DNA from: Clostridiales bacterium
GTDB lineage: Bacteria; Bacillota; Clostridia; Lachnospirales; Lachnospiraceae
Direction: 5' to 3'
DNA: 64,000 nucleotides
Assembly: GCA_012520655.1 (NCBI GenBank)
Contig: JAAYNW010000066.1
Span: forward strand, 1 to 64,000
Positions 43,487 through 52,949 of this stretch are shown here, one piece after another. The notes beneath the pieces were generated by a model. The model worked only from the letters and a program-made list of their open reading frames with translations, was not told the DNA's origin and did not search any database. The first letter of the stretch is position 1, and every line of letters begins with the position of its first letter. The position numbers and the translations under genes are program-made.

Positions 43487-44922
43487 TTATTTCTTCCACG
43501 TCCCGGGAGACAAGAGTATAAGTATCGGCAAAAGCTCCAGCCTGCCGACGAGCATATCGAACATAAGAACCAGCTTGGAAAATGCTGAAAATGCCGAATA
43601 ATTTCCCGAAGGCCCTACCATACTGAAGCCTGCCCCTACATTATTGAACGTAGCAGCCACTGCCGAAAGGTTCGTTGTAAAATCAAATTCATTTAAAGAA
43701 AGGAGCAGAAAGGAGCCGAAAAAGATAAATATATAAATCATCGCATATACCTGCACCGATTTTGTCACGCTACTCTCCACGACATGTCCGTCCAGATGAA
43801 TCTTTTTGAATCCCCTCGGATGAATCACATAGGAAATTTCATTTTTTATTGAACGAAGCGTAATGATAAATCGGGATATTTTAAATCCACCGCTGGTTCC
43901 CCCCGCACAGGCACCCAGCAATGACAGAATAAGTAAAATTGCCTTTGAGAATTCAGGCCATGTATTATAGTCCGTCGATGAAAATCCGGTAGTCGTTATT
44001 ATAGATACTACTTGAAGCAGTGCGTGATGAAAGCCTAAGAAAATACTGTCAAAATAGCTTCTCGTATTGAGGGTAATCAGAATCGCAGCTAAAAGTACTA
44101 TGACAAAATAATAACGGAGTTCCTCGCTTGCAAATGCCTCCTTGGGCTTCTTAATAAGAATGAGGTAGAATATCTGAAAATTAATACCGCATATAAACAT
44201 CAATACGGTTAGAATCGTCTGTATCGCAATCGAATAGCTTCCGAGGCTGGAATTGAGCAGCCCGAAGCCTCCGGTTCCCACCGCCGAAAAAGTCAATGTA
44301 ACCGCATCATATACAGATAAGCCCGCTATAAATAAAAAAACAGTTCCCGCAAATGTAATACCTATATAAATACCGTAAAGTATCATTGCCGTATTCTTTA
44401 CACGAGGTACCAGCTTACCCACTCTGGGACCCGGACTTTCCGCCCGTAAAAGATGCATATTATAGCTTCCCGACAACGGAAGAACTGCCAAAATCAATAC
44501 CAGGACACCCATTCCTCCTATCCAGTGGGTAAAGCATCTCCATAGTTGAGTGCTTCTCGATAAAGCTTCCACGTCAGTAAGAATAGTCGCCCCCGTAGTT
44601 GTAAATCCCGATACCGTTTCAAATATCGCGTCCGTATAAGAAGGGATCTCCCCGCTTAAATAAAATGGCAGCGCCCCCACCAGACTCAAAATAATCCAGC
44701 TTAAGGATACGGATACAAATCCTTCTTTAGCATAAAATACTTTATTTTCGGTTTAAAACGCCTGCCTATCATGCTGACCACAAAGCAGACTGCCATTACG
44801 GCAATAAAATAAACAGCACTTCTTTCACGGTACCAAATACCGACTAAACAGGGCAATGACATAAATAACGCCTCAAACTCCAATACCCTGCATAATATAT
44901 ATCGAATCATCGAATAATTCAT
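43487..44922 (-). pseudogene. trkH: TrkH potassium-uptake membrane subunit, interrupted by a frameshift
   Basis: Two track ORFs are halves of one gene. 44701-44922 encodes the N-terminus (MIRYILCRVLEFEALFMSL ... RRFKPKIKYF). 43487-44689 encodes the rest, with the selectivity-filter loops ETVSGFTTTGATILTDV, VGTGGFGLLNSS and VSIITTTGFSS. Between them the expected YAKEGFVSVSLSWIILSLVG is present in another frame. Adding one T to the TTTT run (plus-strand A run at 44734-44737) restores a continuous protein. This is a one-base deletion: a true mutation, phase variation, programmed slippage, or a sequencing error. TrkH pairs with TrkA, encoded directly upstream. Confidence 0.9.
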
Positions 44923-44990
44923 TCTATTTTCCTCTATCTAAATATCTCAATATAGAAATATTCTTTCTCCTCAAATATTACTTTCTGTCC

Positions 44991-46346
44991 TTAAGCCAAT
45001 ATGTCTTTAATATCCTGCAAACCCGTTATAGTCGTAGCCAGAACTACCGTATCCCCTACGTTGATACGGCTTTGACCGCTGGGAGTAATGATATTTCCTT
45101 GGTGGTTGATACAGCATAGCAGAATATTGGGCTTCAAATTGAGCTCCACCAACGGAACACCCACTACCGGACAATCTTCTCTTATAATAAATTCCAGAAT
45201 TTCCACTCTATCGTTATTCAGCCGGTATAAGGTTTCTATATTGCTTCCGATAGAATTCTGCATTGCTCTTACATACTTGATAATCGTCTCCGCAGTGATA
45301 TACTTCGGATAAATAACGCTTCCCAGATCCAGTTCTTCTATAATTTCGTCATATGCAATCCTATGCACCCGGGTAATCAACTTCGCCTTCGAAATGCTTT
45401 TTGCAAAAAGGGAGAGCATAATATTCTCTTCGTCAAAATTAGTAAGCGCCACAAAAGACTCCGCCTGCGGCAGTCCTTCCTCCATCAAAAGGTTCCTGTC
45501 CGTACCGTCGCCTAAAATCAGCGTCGCCTGTGGTAGAAGTTCGTTCAGCTCGCCGCATCTTTTTTTATCTTTTTCTACAATTTTTACATCAATTCCAATG
45601 GAAAGGAGCTGGTTTGCCAGATAATATGCCGTTTCTCCCCCACCTACAATAAACGCATTCTTGGCTCTGGTCGTAGGAACTCCCAGTTTCTTGAAAAATA
45701 AAACGGTGTTTTTGGCCGAACCCACAACAGATATCTCGTCCTTTGCCTGCAGAACGAAATCACCGGCAGGGATGAACACCTCATCGCCTCTTTCCACAAC
45801 ACATATAAGGACGCCGCATTTCATCTGTGCCGATATACTTTTCAGAGATTGATTGCATAACACAGAACTCGGCTCTATCTTATATTTAACCAGTTCAATC
45901 CTTCCTTTGGCGAAGGTTTCAATCTTAATGGCTGACGGAAACTTAAGTACCCTCGCTATCTCCAACGCCGCCGCATCCTCGGGATTGATAATCATGGACA
46001 ACCCTAATTCATCTTTGATAAAACTGATTTCTCTGCTGTAAACAGGATTGCGCACTCTGGCTATAGTATGGCAATCTCCCGCTTTCTTAGCAATCAGACA
46101 GCACAATAAGTTGAGTTCATCCGAACCCGTAACAGCAATTAATAAATCCGCCTCTGCAATTCCTGCATCCTTTTGTATGGAGTAGCTGGCACCATTACCA
46201 ACGATACCCATTACATCAAAATTGTTGTTTATATTATGTACCACATCGCTCTTAATATCGATGACTGTAATATTATGACCTTCCTTACTAAGTTGTTCCG
46301 CTAATGTAGATCCTACATTGCCGCATCCTACAACAATGATTTGCAT
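44991..46346 (-). CDS. trkA: Trk potassium-uptake regulatory subunit TrkA
   Basis: The 451-residue cytosolic gating ring subunit of the Trk K+ channel. It has two tandem RCK units, each with an NAD-binding Rossmann fold: MQIIVVGCGNVGSTLAEQL and KNAFIVGGGETAYYLANQL. Each is followed by a TrkA-C domain. The acidic residues closing the nucleotide sites lie in ITVIDIKSD and VKIVEKDKK. It lies 68 bases before trkH and 13 bases after an HD-GYP gene. Both RCK halves look intact even though the partner trkH is frameshifted. Confidence 0.95.
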   Translation of the reverse strand: MQIIVVGCGNVGSTLAEQLSKEGHNITVIDIKSDVVHNINNNFDVMGIVGNGASYSIQKDAGIAEADLLIAVTGSDELNLLCCLIAKKAGDCHTIARVRNPVYSREISFIKDELGLSMIINPEDAAALEIARVLKFPSAIKIETFAKGRIELVKYKIEPSSVLCNQSLKSISAQMKCGVLICVVERGDEVFIPAGDFVLQAKDEISVVGSAKNTVLFFKKLGVPTTRAKNAFIVGGGETAYYLANQLLSIGIDVKIVEKDKKRCGELNELLPQATLILGDGTDRNLLMEEGLPQAESFVALTNFDEENIMLSLFAKSISKAKLITRVHRIAYDEIIEELDLGSVIYPKYITAETIIKYVRAMQNSIGSNIETLYRLNNDRVEILEFIIREDCPVVGVPLVELNLKPNILLCCINHQGNIITPSGQSRINVGDTVVLATTITGLQDIKDILA

Positions 46347-46358
46347 GATTTCCTCCTG

Positions 46359-47618
46359 CTATTGCATAATTCCTTCAAATTTTTTCCAGATCTCCTCATA
46401 TTGCTCTTTGATCTTCAAGTAAAGACCTATCGTCTCACCTTTTTGTTCCTCGAAGTTATTAATAATATTATCATAATTTTTCATAAGACAATCCACTACC
46501 GGCTTGCTAATCTTATAATTATCCGCATCTTTGTTCAATATTTTCTCTATCTTACCGCTCTCAAAGGAGGGCTTATAACTTCTTTGCCCATATAATGCAC
46601 TCAGCATATCCGCAACCGCTACAATCTTTTGCGGCAATGTCAGCTCTTTTTCGGTAAGTCCCTTGTGATAGCCTGAACCGTCCAGTTTTTCGTGATGTCT
46701 GATTGCTATTTCGAGCACATCCGGCTCCACAAGCCCCGAGAGAATAATCTCTGTGATTCTGACATGCGCTTTCATAATGCGCATCTCTTCATCCGAAAGC
46801 TTTCCGGGAGACTCAAGAATATCGAGAGGTATCGCTATCTTGCCCAAATCATGCAACAATGCCCCATAGTACATCCTCTTTTGTTCTCTTGCCCCGACGC
46901 CCATCAGCTTCCCGAGCTGTACGGCAAAGTTTACCGTTGCCATAGTATGCAGAACAGTATATTCACTCCGGAAATCGATAGTGTATACAAGCATTTCCAG
47001 AAAGCTCTTTTTATATCCTTCCGACCATTGGCTTCGAGAAAGTAATGCACCCAATTCTTCCTTGTATTCACCGCTTACCAGCTTGGCCGTGATTCCGAAC
47101 TTCTTTTCTGCCTCCAGAAAAATATCCAAAGCCTTTCCCGAAACCTTTATATCTCTATATCGGGTAAAATAATCTGTTTCCATTTCCGTCTTGTCACGGC
47201 GCATAAAACTATCCATTTTGTCTGCGAGAGCCAGACATGCCGTCACATGTTCGTATTTCATTTTTACAAGCCCATACCGCTCATAATCCAAATGATGATA
47301 TAGAACTATTTCGGCACGGTCTCCCATAGGTGAGAGATATTTCAAAAAAAGAAAGCCATATATGGAGTGCGACCACGTATTTTTCAGCTCAAAATCTGCA
47401 ACGTTATCCAAGCCATCCACCCGATAAAGTCCGATGTCATGCATCATGCCCAGCATCGTATATTCGAGTATCTCCTGCTCGGAATAATCTTGTCCGTATT
47501 CAAGCATTTTATATAAGATATAACCTACGATTTCACCATGAGCCATGATATTAGGATTAAGGATACTTAATGTTTTCCGAATAATCGTAATTACATTTTG
47601 GCTGCTTATTATACTCAT
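46359..47618 (-). CDS. HD-GYP-type phosphohydrolase with two HD modules
   Basis: A 419-residue cytosolic protein. Residues ~20-130 form a first HD module (AHGEIVGYILYKM; TMLGMMHDIGLYRVDG). Residues ~215-390 form an HD-GYP domain: YGALLHDLGKIAIPLDILESPGK, MKAHVRITEIILSG and IRHHEKLDGSGYHKGL. The hallmark GYP reads GYH here, which may alter cyclic-dinucleotide handling. HD-GYP proteins hydrolyse cyclic di-GMP or related dinucleotides. It is the first gene of the unit with trkA, where cyclic di-AMP control of potassium uptake is well known in Firmicutes, so a link to K+ is conceivable. AGGAG precedes the ATG. Confidence 0.82.
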   Translation of the reverse strand: MSIISSQNVITIIRKTLSILNPNIMAHGEIVGYILYKMLEYGQDYSEQEILEYTMLGMMHDIGLYRVDGLDNVADFELKNTWSHSIYGFLFLKYLSPMGDRAEIVLYHHLDYERYGLVKMKYEHVTACLALADKMDSFMRRDKTEMETDYFTRYRDIKVSGKALDIFLEAEKKFGITAKLVSGEYKEELGALLSRSQWSEGYKKSFLEMLVYTIDFRSEYTVLHTMATVNFAVQLGKLMGVGAREQKRMYYGALLHDLGKIAIPLDILESPGKLSDEEMRIMKAHVRITEIILSGLVEPDVLEIAIRHHEKLDGSGYHKGLTEKELTLPQKIVAVADMLSALYGQRSYKPSFESGKIEKILNKDADNYKISKPVVDCLMKNYDNIINNFEEQKGETIGLYLKIKEQYEEIWKKFEGIMQ

Positions 47619-47815
47619 TGCTTCATCTCCTGATGGTCTTTCCTCATAAACCTTTTATCCGCTGTGCTCCGCATATATCCTGTAAGGCCAAGGCACTTAC
47701 AGCTACCCATTCTTCAGCTCTATATTATTACTATTTATAATAATAACAAAAGGAAACATATATTACAAGATACACTTATATACTAGAATTAAGTATATAA
47801 ACAAGGTATCTTTGT

Positions 47816-49126
47816 TTGAAAATAATATCATCCATCAACAATTTTTTATGGAGTTATCCATTGCTCTTCCTCCTTATGGGCACCCATTTGTTCTTCACGC
47901 TCAAGCTTCGCATCCCACAGCGCCATATAGGAAAAGCTATCCGCCTTTCCATCACCTCCGAAACCTACGATACTTCCGTTTCCTCTCGTAATCTCTCAGC
48001 GTTCGGCGCCCTCGCCACTACACTCGCCGCCACTCTCGGTACGGGTAATATTATCGGCGTCTCTACCGCGGTAGCGCTGGGTGGTCCGGGTGCCATCCTA
48101 TGGTGCTGGCTGACAGGCATCCTCGGCATGGCCACTTCTTACGCAGAATGTTATCTTAGCATGCTCTTTCGAGAAAAAAATGAACAACAGGTTTATATCG
48201 GCGGTCCCATGTATGTCCTAAAAAATGGTTTACATAGCAAACTTCTAGCTAAATTTTATGCAATATGCACGATATGTGCCGCCTTTGGCGTCGGTTGTAC
48301 CACCCAGGCTAATTCGCTTACGCAGACCACATCCTCCACCTGGGGGATTTCCCCGCATATTGTCGGCATAGCCGCAGCAATTATCGTAGGCCTGGTCATC
48401 CTGGGCGGCATTCAGTCCATCGGAAAAATATGTATGAAGATCGTTCCCGTCCTCGGTTTTCTTTACCTGGGAAGCTGTTTTATTTTGCTTTTTATAAACA
48501 AAGATGCTTTATGGGATTCCATACTCATGATTTTTGAACATGCACTCATGCCCAATGCTGTTCTGGGCGGTGTTGCCGGTTATTCCCTGAAGCATGCTGC
48601 CAGATACGGAATCGCAAGAGGGCTGTTTACCAACGAAGCTGGCATAGGGACATCTGCCATCGCGGCAGCTTCCTCTTCTTCCCTTAATCCGTCCAGACAG
48701 GCCTATGTCTCTATGACCGCTGTATTCTGGGACACCGTCGTCATGTGTCTGCTGACAGGACTTGTAATTGTTGCCAATATGCTGAAGCATCCGGAATCCC
48801 TTATCGGCGTAAATGAAGCGGGACTCGCCGATGCCGCTTTTTCTTATCTTCCTGTAGGCGGAAATACCTTCCTGTCCATGTCTCTTGCCGCCTTTGCAGT
48901 TACTACCTTAATCGGCTGGTCGTATTTCGGTGAAAAGGGGATGGAATATCTCTGGGGAACAAAAAGCATCTCCGTCTATAAGCTTATATATATCGTAATG
49001 ATTTACATCGGCGCGGTCATCCCTCTGCATGTCGTATGGGAATGTACCGATCTTATCAATGCTATGATGGTATTGCCCAATGTGCTCGCCCTTTTCCTTC
49101 TAAAAGATCATATATCGGAAAAATAA
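47816..49126 (+). CDS. Sodium:alanine/glycine symporter (AGCS family)
   Basis: A 436-residue membrane protein with about ten to eleven helices that imports alanine or glycine with Na+. Family signatures are LGTGNIIGVSTAVALGGPGAI, GMATSYAECYLSMLFRE, VYIGGPMYVLKNGL and ARGLFTNEAGIGTSAIAAA. The start is a TTG at 47816 with AAGG nine bases upstream; no nearby ATG gives a full first helix. It is monocistronic and ends before a strong hairpin. Confidence 0.92.
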   Translation: MKIISSINNFLWSYPLLFLLMGTHLFFTLKLRIPQRHIGKAIRLSITSETYDTSVSSRNLSAFGALATTLAATLGTGNIIGVSTAVALGGPGAILWCWLTGILGMATSYAECYLSMLFREKNEQQVYIGGPMYVLKNGLHSKLLAKFYAICTICAAFGVGCTTQANSLTQTTSSTWGISPHIVGIAAAIIVGLVILGGIQSIGKICMKIVPVLGFLYLGSCFILLFINKDALWDSILMIFEHALMPNAVLGGVAGYSLKHAARYGIARGLFTNEAGIGTSAIAAASSSSLNPSRQAYVSMTAVFWDTVVMCLLTGLVIVANMLKHPESLIGVNEAGLADAAFSYLPVGGNTFLSMSLAAFAVTTLIGWSYFGEKGMEYLWGTKSISVYKLIYIVMIYIGAVIPLHVVWECTDLINAMMVLPNVLALFLLKDHISEK

Positions 49127-49144
49127 CAGCATAAAAACGCAGCA

Positions 49145-49190
49145 AAGATGCGTCTTGAAACAGCCTTTGCTGTTCGACAAGACGCATCTT
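49145..49190. terminator. Hairpin between the symporter and phoR-like genes
   Basis: A 13-bp perfect stem AAGATGCGTCTTG / CAAGACGCATCTT with an inner ACAGC / GCTGT extension. The minus-strand exit (TGCTGCGTTTTTATG) is T-rich; the plus-strand exit is less so. It separates convergent genes. Confidence 0.75.
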
Positions 49191-49212
49191 ATTAGTTTTC
49201 ATAACTGTTCTT

Positions 49213-50556
49213 CTACAAATCTCCCTTCCCGTTATCTTCACCTTTAAAGAAAACCGATATCTTCGTTCCCTTTCCGGCTTCGCTTTCCAATTTCATCTCC
49301 GCCTGGTTTTTCGCTACAATATGCTTTACAATGGCAAGTCCCAGACCGGTTCCGCCGGTAGACTTAGAACGGCTTTTATCCACCCGGTAAAAGCGTTCAA
49401 AGATTCTTTCCTGATGTTCTTTCGGAATGCCGATTCCCGTATCCTCCACGGTAAGCACCGCTTTTCCGTCCGCAGGCGCTACCGAAACCGTAACCTTTCC
49501 GCCTTTATTATTATACCGGATAGCGTTGTCGCATAGATTATAAACGAGCTCCTCAAGCATCTGTTTCTCGGAGTGGACTGTGCACGCTATCCCCCTAAAC
49601 TCTAAGGTCACGCCATGATTTTCAGCATTGATCTGCAGCATATTTACGCATGTCTCCGCAATCTCGGACAGATTAAGGACTTCAAACGGCTCATCTCTGT
49701 CTACCACATCCAATTCGGACAGCCGAATCACGTCATTAATCAACGTAAGAAGCCTATTGGAATTGTGATGAATCTTTCTGGCAAACCGCATGATATCCTC
49801 ATCAGATGCCATGCCGCTTTCAATCAGCTCCGAATACCCGGAGATCGAAGTGAGCGGCGTTTTTAACTCATGGGAAACATTAGCGGTAAACTCCTGCCGC
49901 ATTCCGGCGTTTTTCAGAATATCCTCATGCTGCTTCTTTATCTTCGCCACAAACGGAGCCAACTCCTCATAGGTCTCCAGTTCTTCCAGACGATCCACGT
50001 TCTTGGCGACTTTTTCTATCGGTTCAAGCAGTATTTTCGTCAAAACATGGGCAATGACCGTGCATAGGAGGATAATAAGCACAATGAAAGCAATAATTGC
50101 AGGCAAAGCCCCCGCAAATATGCTCCATATGCTGTCGGCTTCCTTCGCTACCCGGATTATGTTGCCGTCCTCTGTCATAATCGCATAATAAAAAGTGCTC
50201 TTTCCCATAGTGGAAGATCTTCTGATCGCTTGTCCTTCTCCTTCGGCCAAGGTCCGAATAATCTCCGGTCGATTCGCATGATTGTCCATTTTTTCTGCAT
50301 CCGCATCGCTCTCATATAGTACATCACCGTTCCTATCCACTACAGTGATTCTCACTTTGTCCATTCTGGAATCATATTTTTTTTCTATCAGATCCGACAG
50401 TGCTTCCGTATCCTCCAGAAGATGCGCATAGGTCTTCAAGTCCTCCAATATCTGCTTCCTGAACAGATTATAGCAAATGACGGAAACGAGAATCATCGTA
50501 GAGAAAATAGCGATTATCGCAATTAACATCAATTGAAAATTAATTTTCTTTTTCAT
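49213..50556 (-). CDS. phoR: Phosphate-type sensor histidine kinase (PhoR-like)
   Basis: A 447-residue membrane kinase. A first helix (LMLIAIIAIFSTMILVSVI) is followed by an external sensor region of ~120 residues and a second helix (ALPAIIAFIVLIILLCTVI). A HAMP-like linker leads to the HisKA box FTANVSHELKTPLTSISGYS and the HATPase motifs LVYNLCDNAIRYN, EDTGIGIPKEH and GGTGLGLAIV. It is encoded 26 bases after its response regulator and next to pstSCAB-phoU, so phosphate sensing is the most likely role. Confidence 0.88.
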   Translation of the reverse strand: MKKKINFQLMLIAIIAIFSTMILVSVICYNLFRKQILEDLKTYAHLLEDTEALSDLIEKKYDSRMDKVRITVVDRNGDVLYESDADAEKMDNHANRPEIIRTLAEGEGQAIRRSSTMGKSTFYYAIMTEDGNIIRVAKEADSIWSIFAGALPAIIAFIVLIILLCTVIAHVLTKILLEPIEKVAKNVDRLEELETYEELAPFVAKIKKQHEDILKNAGMRQEFTANVSHELKTPLTSISGYSELIESGMASDEDIMRFARKIHHNSNRLLTLINDVIRLSELDVVDRDEPFEVLNLSEIAETCVNMLQINAENHGVTLEFRGIACTVHSEKQMLEELVYNLCDNAIRYNNKGGKVTVSVAPADGKAVLTVEDTGIGIPKEHQERIFERFYRVDKSRSKSTGGTGLGLAIVKHIVAKNQAEMKLESEAGKGTKISVFFKGEDNGKGDL

Positions 50557-50582
50557 ATTTTTCTCACAAATAGCTTACATCC

Positions 50583-51254
50583 TTATGTTGTAAACATATA
50601 TCCTACATTTCGCACGGTCTTTATCATGCTTCCGGCTTCTTTTAATTTCTGTCTAAGCGTCTTGATATGCATATCCAAGGTTCTGGATTCCCCCTCGAAA
50701 TCCGTTCCCCATATTTTTTCCAGTATCAAATCTCTGGGCGTAACGATGCCGGCATTATTCATTAAAAGCTTCAATAATTCGTACTCTTTATAAGTAAGTT
50801 CGCAAGGAACACCATCGGTCGTCACCAAATGCTTCTCTTCATCCAAGCAGACCTTTCCTATATACAAGACCTTCTCCTCATTCTTACTACTTCTCCTAAG
50901 CAGCGCTTTTACTCTGGATATAAGCTCCATCACGCCAAAAGGCTTTGCCATATAATCATCCGCACCTATATCCAATCCTTTTACCTTATCTATCTCCGAG
51001 GTCTTCGCCGTTACGAGAATAATCGGAATATCCTTTGTCTCTATTCCGACACGCAGCTTTTTCACGATTTCCAGACCATCTTCATCGGGCAACATAATAT
51101 CGAGCAAAATTACATCCGGCTTTTTTTGCTCCATCTCCTCATAAAATTCTCTCGCACACTCGAAGTCTCTGATCTCATATCCCGTATTCTTCAGCGCAAA
51201 TACTTCGATTTCTCTTATGTTCTTATCATCTTCCACCACATAAATAAGCGCCAT
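50583..51254 (-). CDS. phoP: OmpR/PhoB-type response regulator (PhoP-like)
   Basis: A 223-residue regulator. The receiver domain has acidic residues in IYVVEDDKNIREIE, the phosphorylated Asp in VILLDIMLPDEDGLE and the conserved Lys in LVTAKTSEID. The C-terminal winged helix (LTYKEYELLKLLMNNAG; WGTDFEGESRTLDMHIKTLRQ) binds DNA. ATG 51254 with AGGTGG upstream is preferred over GTG 51263. Two TTTACA-like repeats with an 11-bp period lie upstream (51368-51384), suggesting that it activates its own gene. It probably controls the adjacent pst operon. Confidence 0.9.
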   Translation of the reverse strand: MALIYVVEDDKNIREIEVFALKNTGYEIRDFECAREFYEEMEQKKPDVILLDIMLPDEDGLEIVKKLRVGIETKDIPIILVTAKTSEIDKVKGLDIGADDYMAKPFGVMELISRVKALLRRSSKNEEKVLYIGKVCLDEEKHLVTTDGVPCELTYKEYELLKLLMNNAGIVTPRDLILEKIWGTDFEGESRTLDMHIKTLRQKLKEAGSMIKTVRNVGYMFTT

Positions 51255-51367
51255 CTCAACCACCTACTCTATCAGTTTAAATTTTATGCTTTCCAGGCCC
51301 GCGCATAATCCTTTAATGACTATTATATTTATTTTACAATACCCTTATAAAATAAAAAACCTTTTTA

Positions 51368-51384
51368 TGTAAAATATATGTAAT
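51368..51384 (-). promoter_or_regulatory. Pho-box-like repeats upstream of the phoP-like gene
   Basis: On the minus strand ATTACA, five bases, TTTACA: two direct repeats with an 11-bp period, as in Gram-positive PhoP boxes (TTWACA-N5-TTWACA). A TATAAT-type -10 element lies about 40 bases downstream (51327-51322). Confidence 0.6.
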
Positions 51385-51401
51385 GTTTCCCGATATTTAA
51401 A

Positions 51402-51421
51402 GGGCAAAAAACTCTTTGCCC
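51402..51421 (-). terminator. Terminator after phoU
   Basis: A stem GGGCAAA / TTTGCCC with a six-base loop and a TTTAAAT tail on the minus strand, nine bases after the phoU stop codon. It separates pst-phoU from the regulator transcript. Confidence 0.75.
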
Positions 51422-51430
51422 AAAGATTTA

Positions 51431-52093
51431 TTACAAAAGTCTGACATCTCCTATTTCCCCGGTTTCCTGAAACAGCTCCCACTCCGCGATATTTACTGCA
51501 TGGTCGCCGATTTTCTCCAAGTATTTGGCAATCATTAGCACATCGATACATTCATCCGCGTTCTTTGTCTCCTTTTTCAGGTATACGATCAAATCATGCT
51601 TTACTTTATTAAACAGATCATCCACTATATCATCGCTATCGATAACAGCTTTGGCCGCATTTTCATTCCTGCCAACAAAAGCCTCTACCGCCGCACGCGT
51701 CATTTCCTTCGCCGCTTTTACCATCGGGTCAAGATGCCCCGAATAGGAAGAAAGCGGATTCATATTCAGCCGCAGCAAGAGCTCTGCGATATCGGAGATA
51801 TGATCTCCCACTCTCTCAATATCCGTAACTACTTTCAAGCTCGCCGTAATCGTTCTGAGGTCACGCGCCACAGGCTGTTGCTTCGCAATGAGCGACAAGC
51901 ATCTGGATTCGATATTTCTCTCCATTTCGTTTACCGCGCGGTCGCTTTTTAGAATTCTACATACTTCTTCTCTATTACCTGTTTCCAAAGCCTGAAACAG
52001 CTCCTCATATGTAGCTTCTACCCGAAGCCCCATGGTTTCTACGTTATCTTTTAACTCTTTCAGTTCATGTTCAAATACTGTTCTGGGTGACAT
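51431..52093 (-). CDS. phoU: Phosphate-transport system regulator PhoU
   Basis: A 220-residue all-helical protein made of two PhoU repeats. The metal-binding E(D)xxxD-type motifs appear in RVNEMERNIESRCLS-like and DSDDIVDDLFNKVKHDLI segments, and ERVGDHISDIAELLLR and EKIGDHAVNIAEW mark the second helix of each repeat. PhoU links Pst activity to PhoR signalling and restrains phosphate uptake when phosphate is ample. It is the last gene of the pst operon, 38 bases after pstB. Confidence 0.94.
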   Translation of the reverse strand: MSPRTVFEHELKELKDNVETMGLRVEATYEELFQALETGNREEVCRILKSDRAVNEMERNIESRCLSLIAKQQPVARDLRTITASLKVVTDIERVGDHISDIAELLLRLNMNPLSSYSGHLDPMVKAAKEMTRAAVEAFVGRNENAAKAVIDSDDIVDDLFNKVKHDLIVYLKKETKNADECIDVLMIAKYLEKIGDHAVNIAEWELFQETGEIGDVRLL

Positions 52094-52131
52094 ATACTAT
52101 CCTCTCCTCTTTTTTCTCAGCTCTAACAAAA

Positions 52132-52902
52132 TCAGCCAAACCTTCCCGTAATGTAATCTTCTGTCCGCTTATCCGACGGTCTCGAAAAAATATTATCCGT
52201 AGTATCGAATTCCACTACTTCGCCTACAAGGAAAAATGCCGTATAGTCCGATACTCTGGCGGCCTGCTGCATATTGTGGGTAACTACAACTACCGTGTAT
52301 TTCTTTTTCAACTCTTCCATCAATTCTTCTACCTTCAGTGTAGAAATGGGGTCAAGCGCGGAGGTCGGCTCATCCATCAGCAGCACTTCCGGCTCTACGG
52401 CAAGTGCCCGCGCAATACATAGCCTCTGCTGTTGCCCGCCGGATAGTCCCAATGCCGACTTTTTCAAGCGGTCTTTTACCTCATCGAAGATTGCCGCTCC
52501 ACGCAGGCTTTTTTCTACTATTTCATCCAATTTCGCTTTATTCTTAATTCCATGCACTTTCGGACCATAAGCAACATTGTCGTAAATACTCATCGGGAAA
52601 GGATTAGGCTGCTGAAATACCATACCGACTTTTTTACGCAGCAAAGTCATATCTACCTTCGGATCATAAATATTTTCTCCATCCAAGGTTACGGTTCCTT
52701 CAATGCGTACATTATCTATCAAATCGTTCATTCTGTTCAGGCTTTTTAAAAATGTGGATTTTCCGCAGCCGGATGGTCCTATAAAGGCTGTTACCGCATT
52801 CGCTTTGATATCCATGTCTACATCCTTCAAAGCATGGTTATTGCCATAATATAAGTTCAATTTCCTTGTGCTGATTTTACTATTCTCCATGCATTTTCCC
52901 AT
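52132..52902 (-). CDS. pstB: Phosphate ABC transporter ATP-binding protein
   Basis: A 256-residue ATPase of the PstSCAB high-affinity phosphate importer. Walker A is [21 protein letters not shown], continuing into the PstB-specific NRMND run; signature [15 protein letters not shown]; Walker [17 protein letters not shown]-loop [20 protein letters not shown] precedes the ATG at 52902; a second Met four codons in is possible. It lies 47 bases after pstA. Confidence 0.96.
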   Translation of the reverse strand: MGKCMENSKISTRKLNLYYGNNHALKDVDMDIKANAVTAFIGPSGCGKSTFLKSLNRMNDLIDNVRIEGTVTLDGENIYDPKVDMTLLRKKVGMVFQQPNPFPMSIYDNVAYGPKVHGIKNKAKLDEIVEKSLRGAAIFDEVKDRLKKSALGLSGGQQQRLCIARALAVEPEVLLMDEPTSALDPISTLKVEELMEELKKKYTVVVVTHNMQQAARVSDYTAFFLVGEVVEFDTTDNIFSRPSDKRTEDYITGRFG

Positions 52903-52949
52903 TCTGTCTCCCTTTTTCCTTCCTGTTATTCATTTTTATCTGTCGCGTT

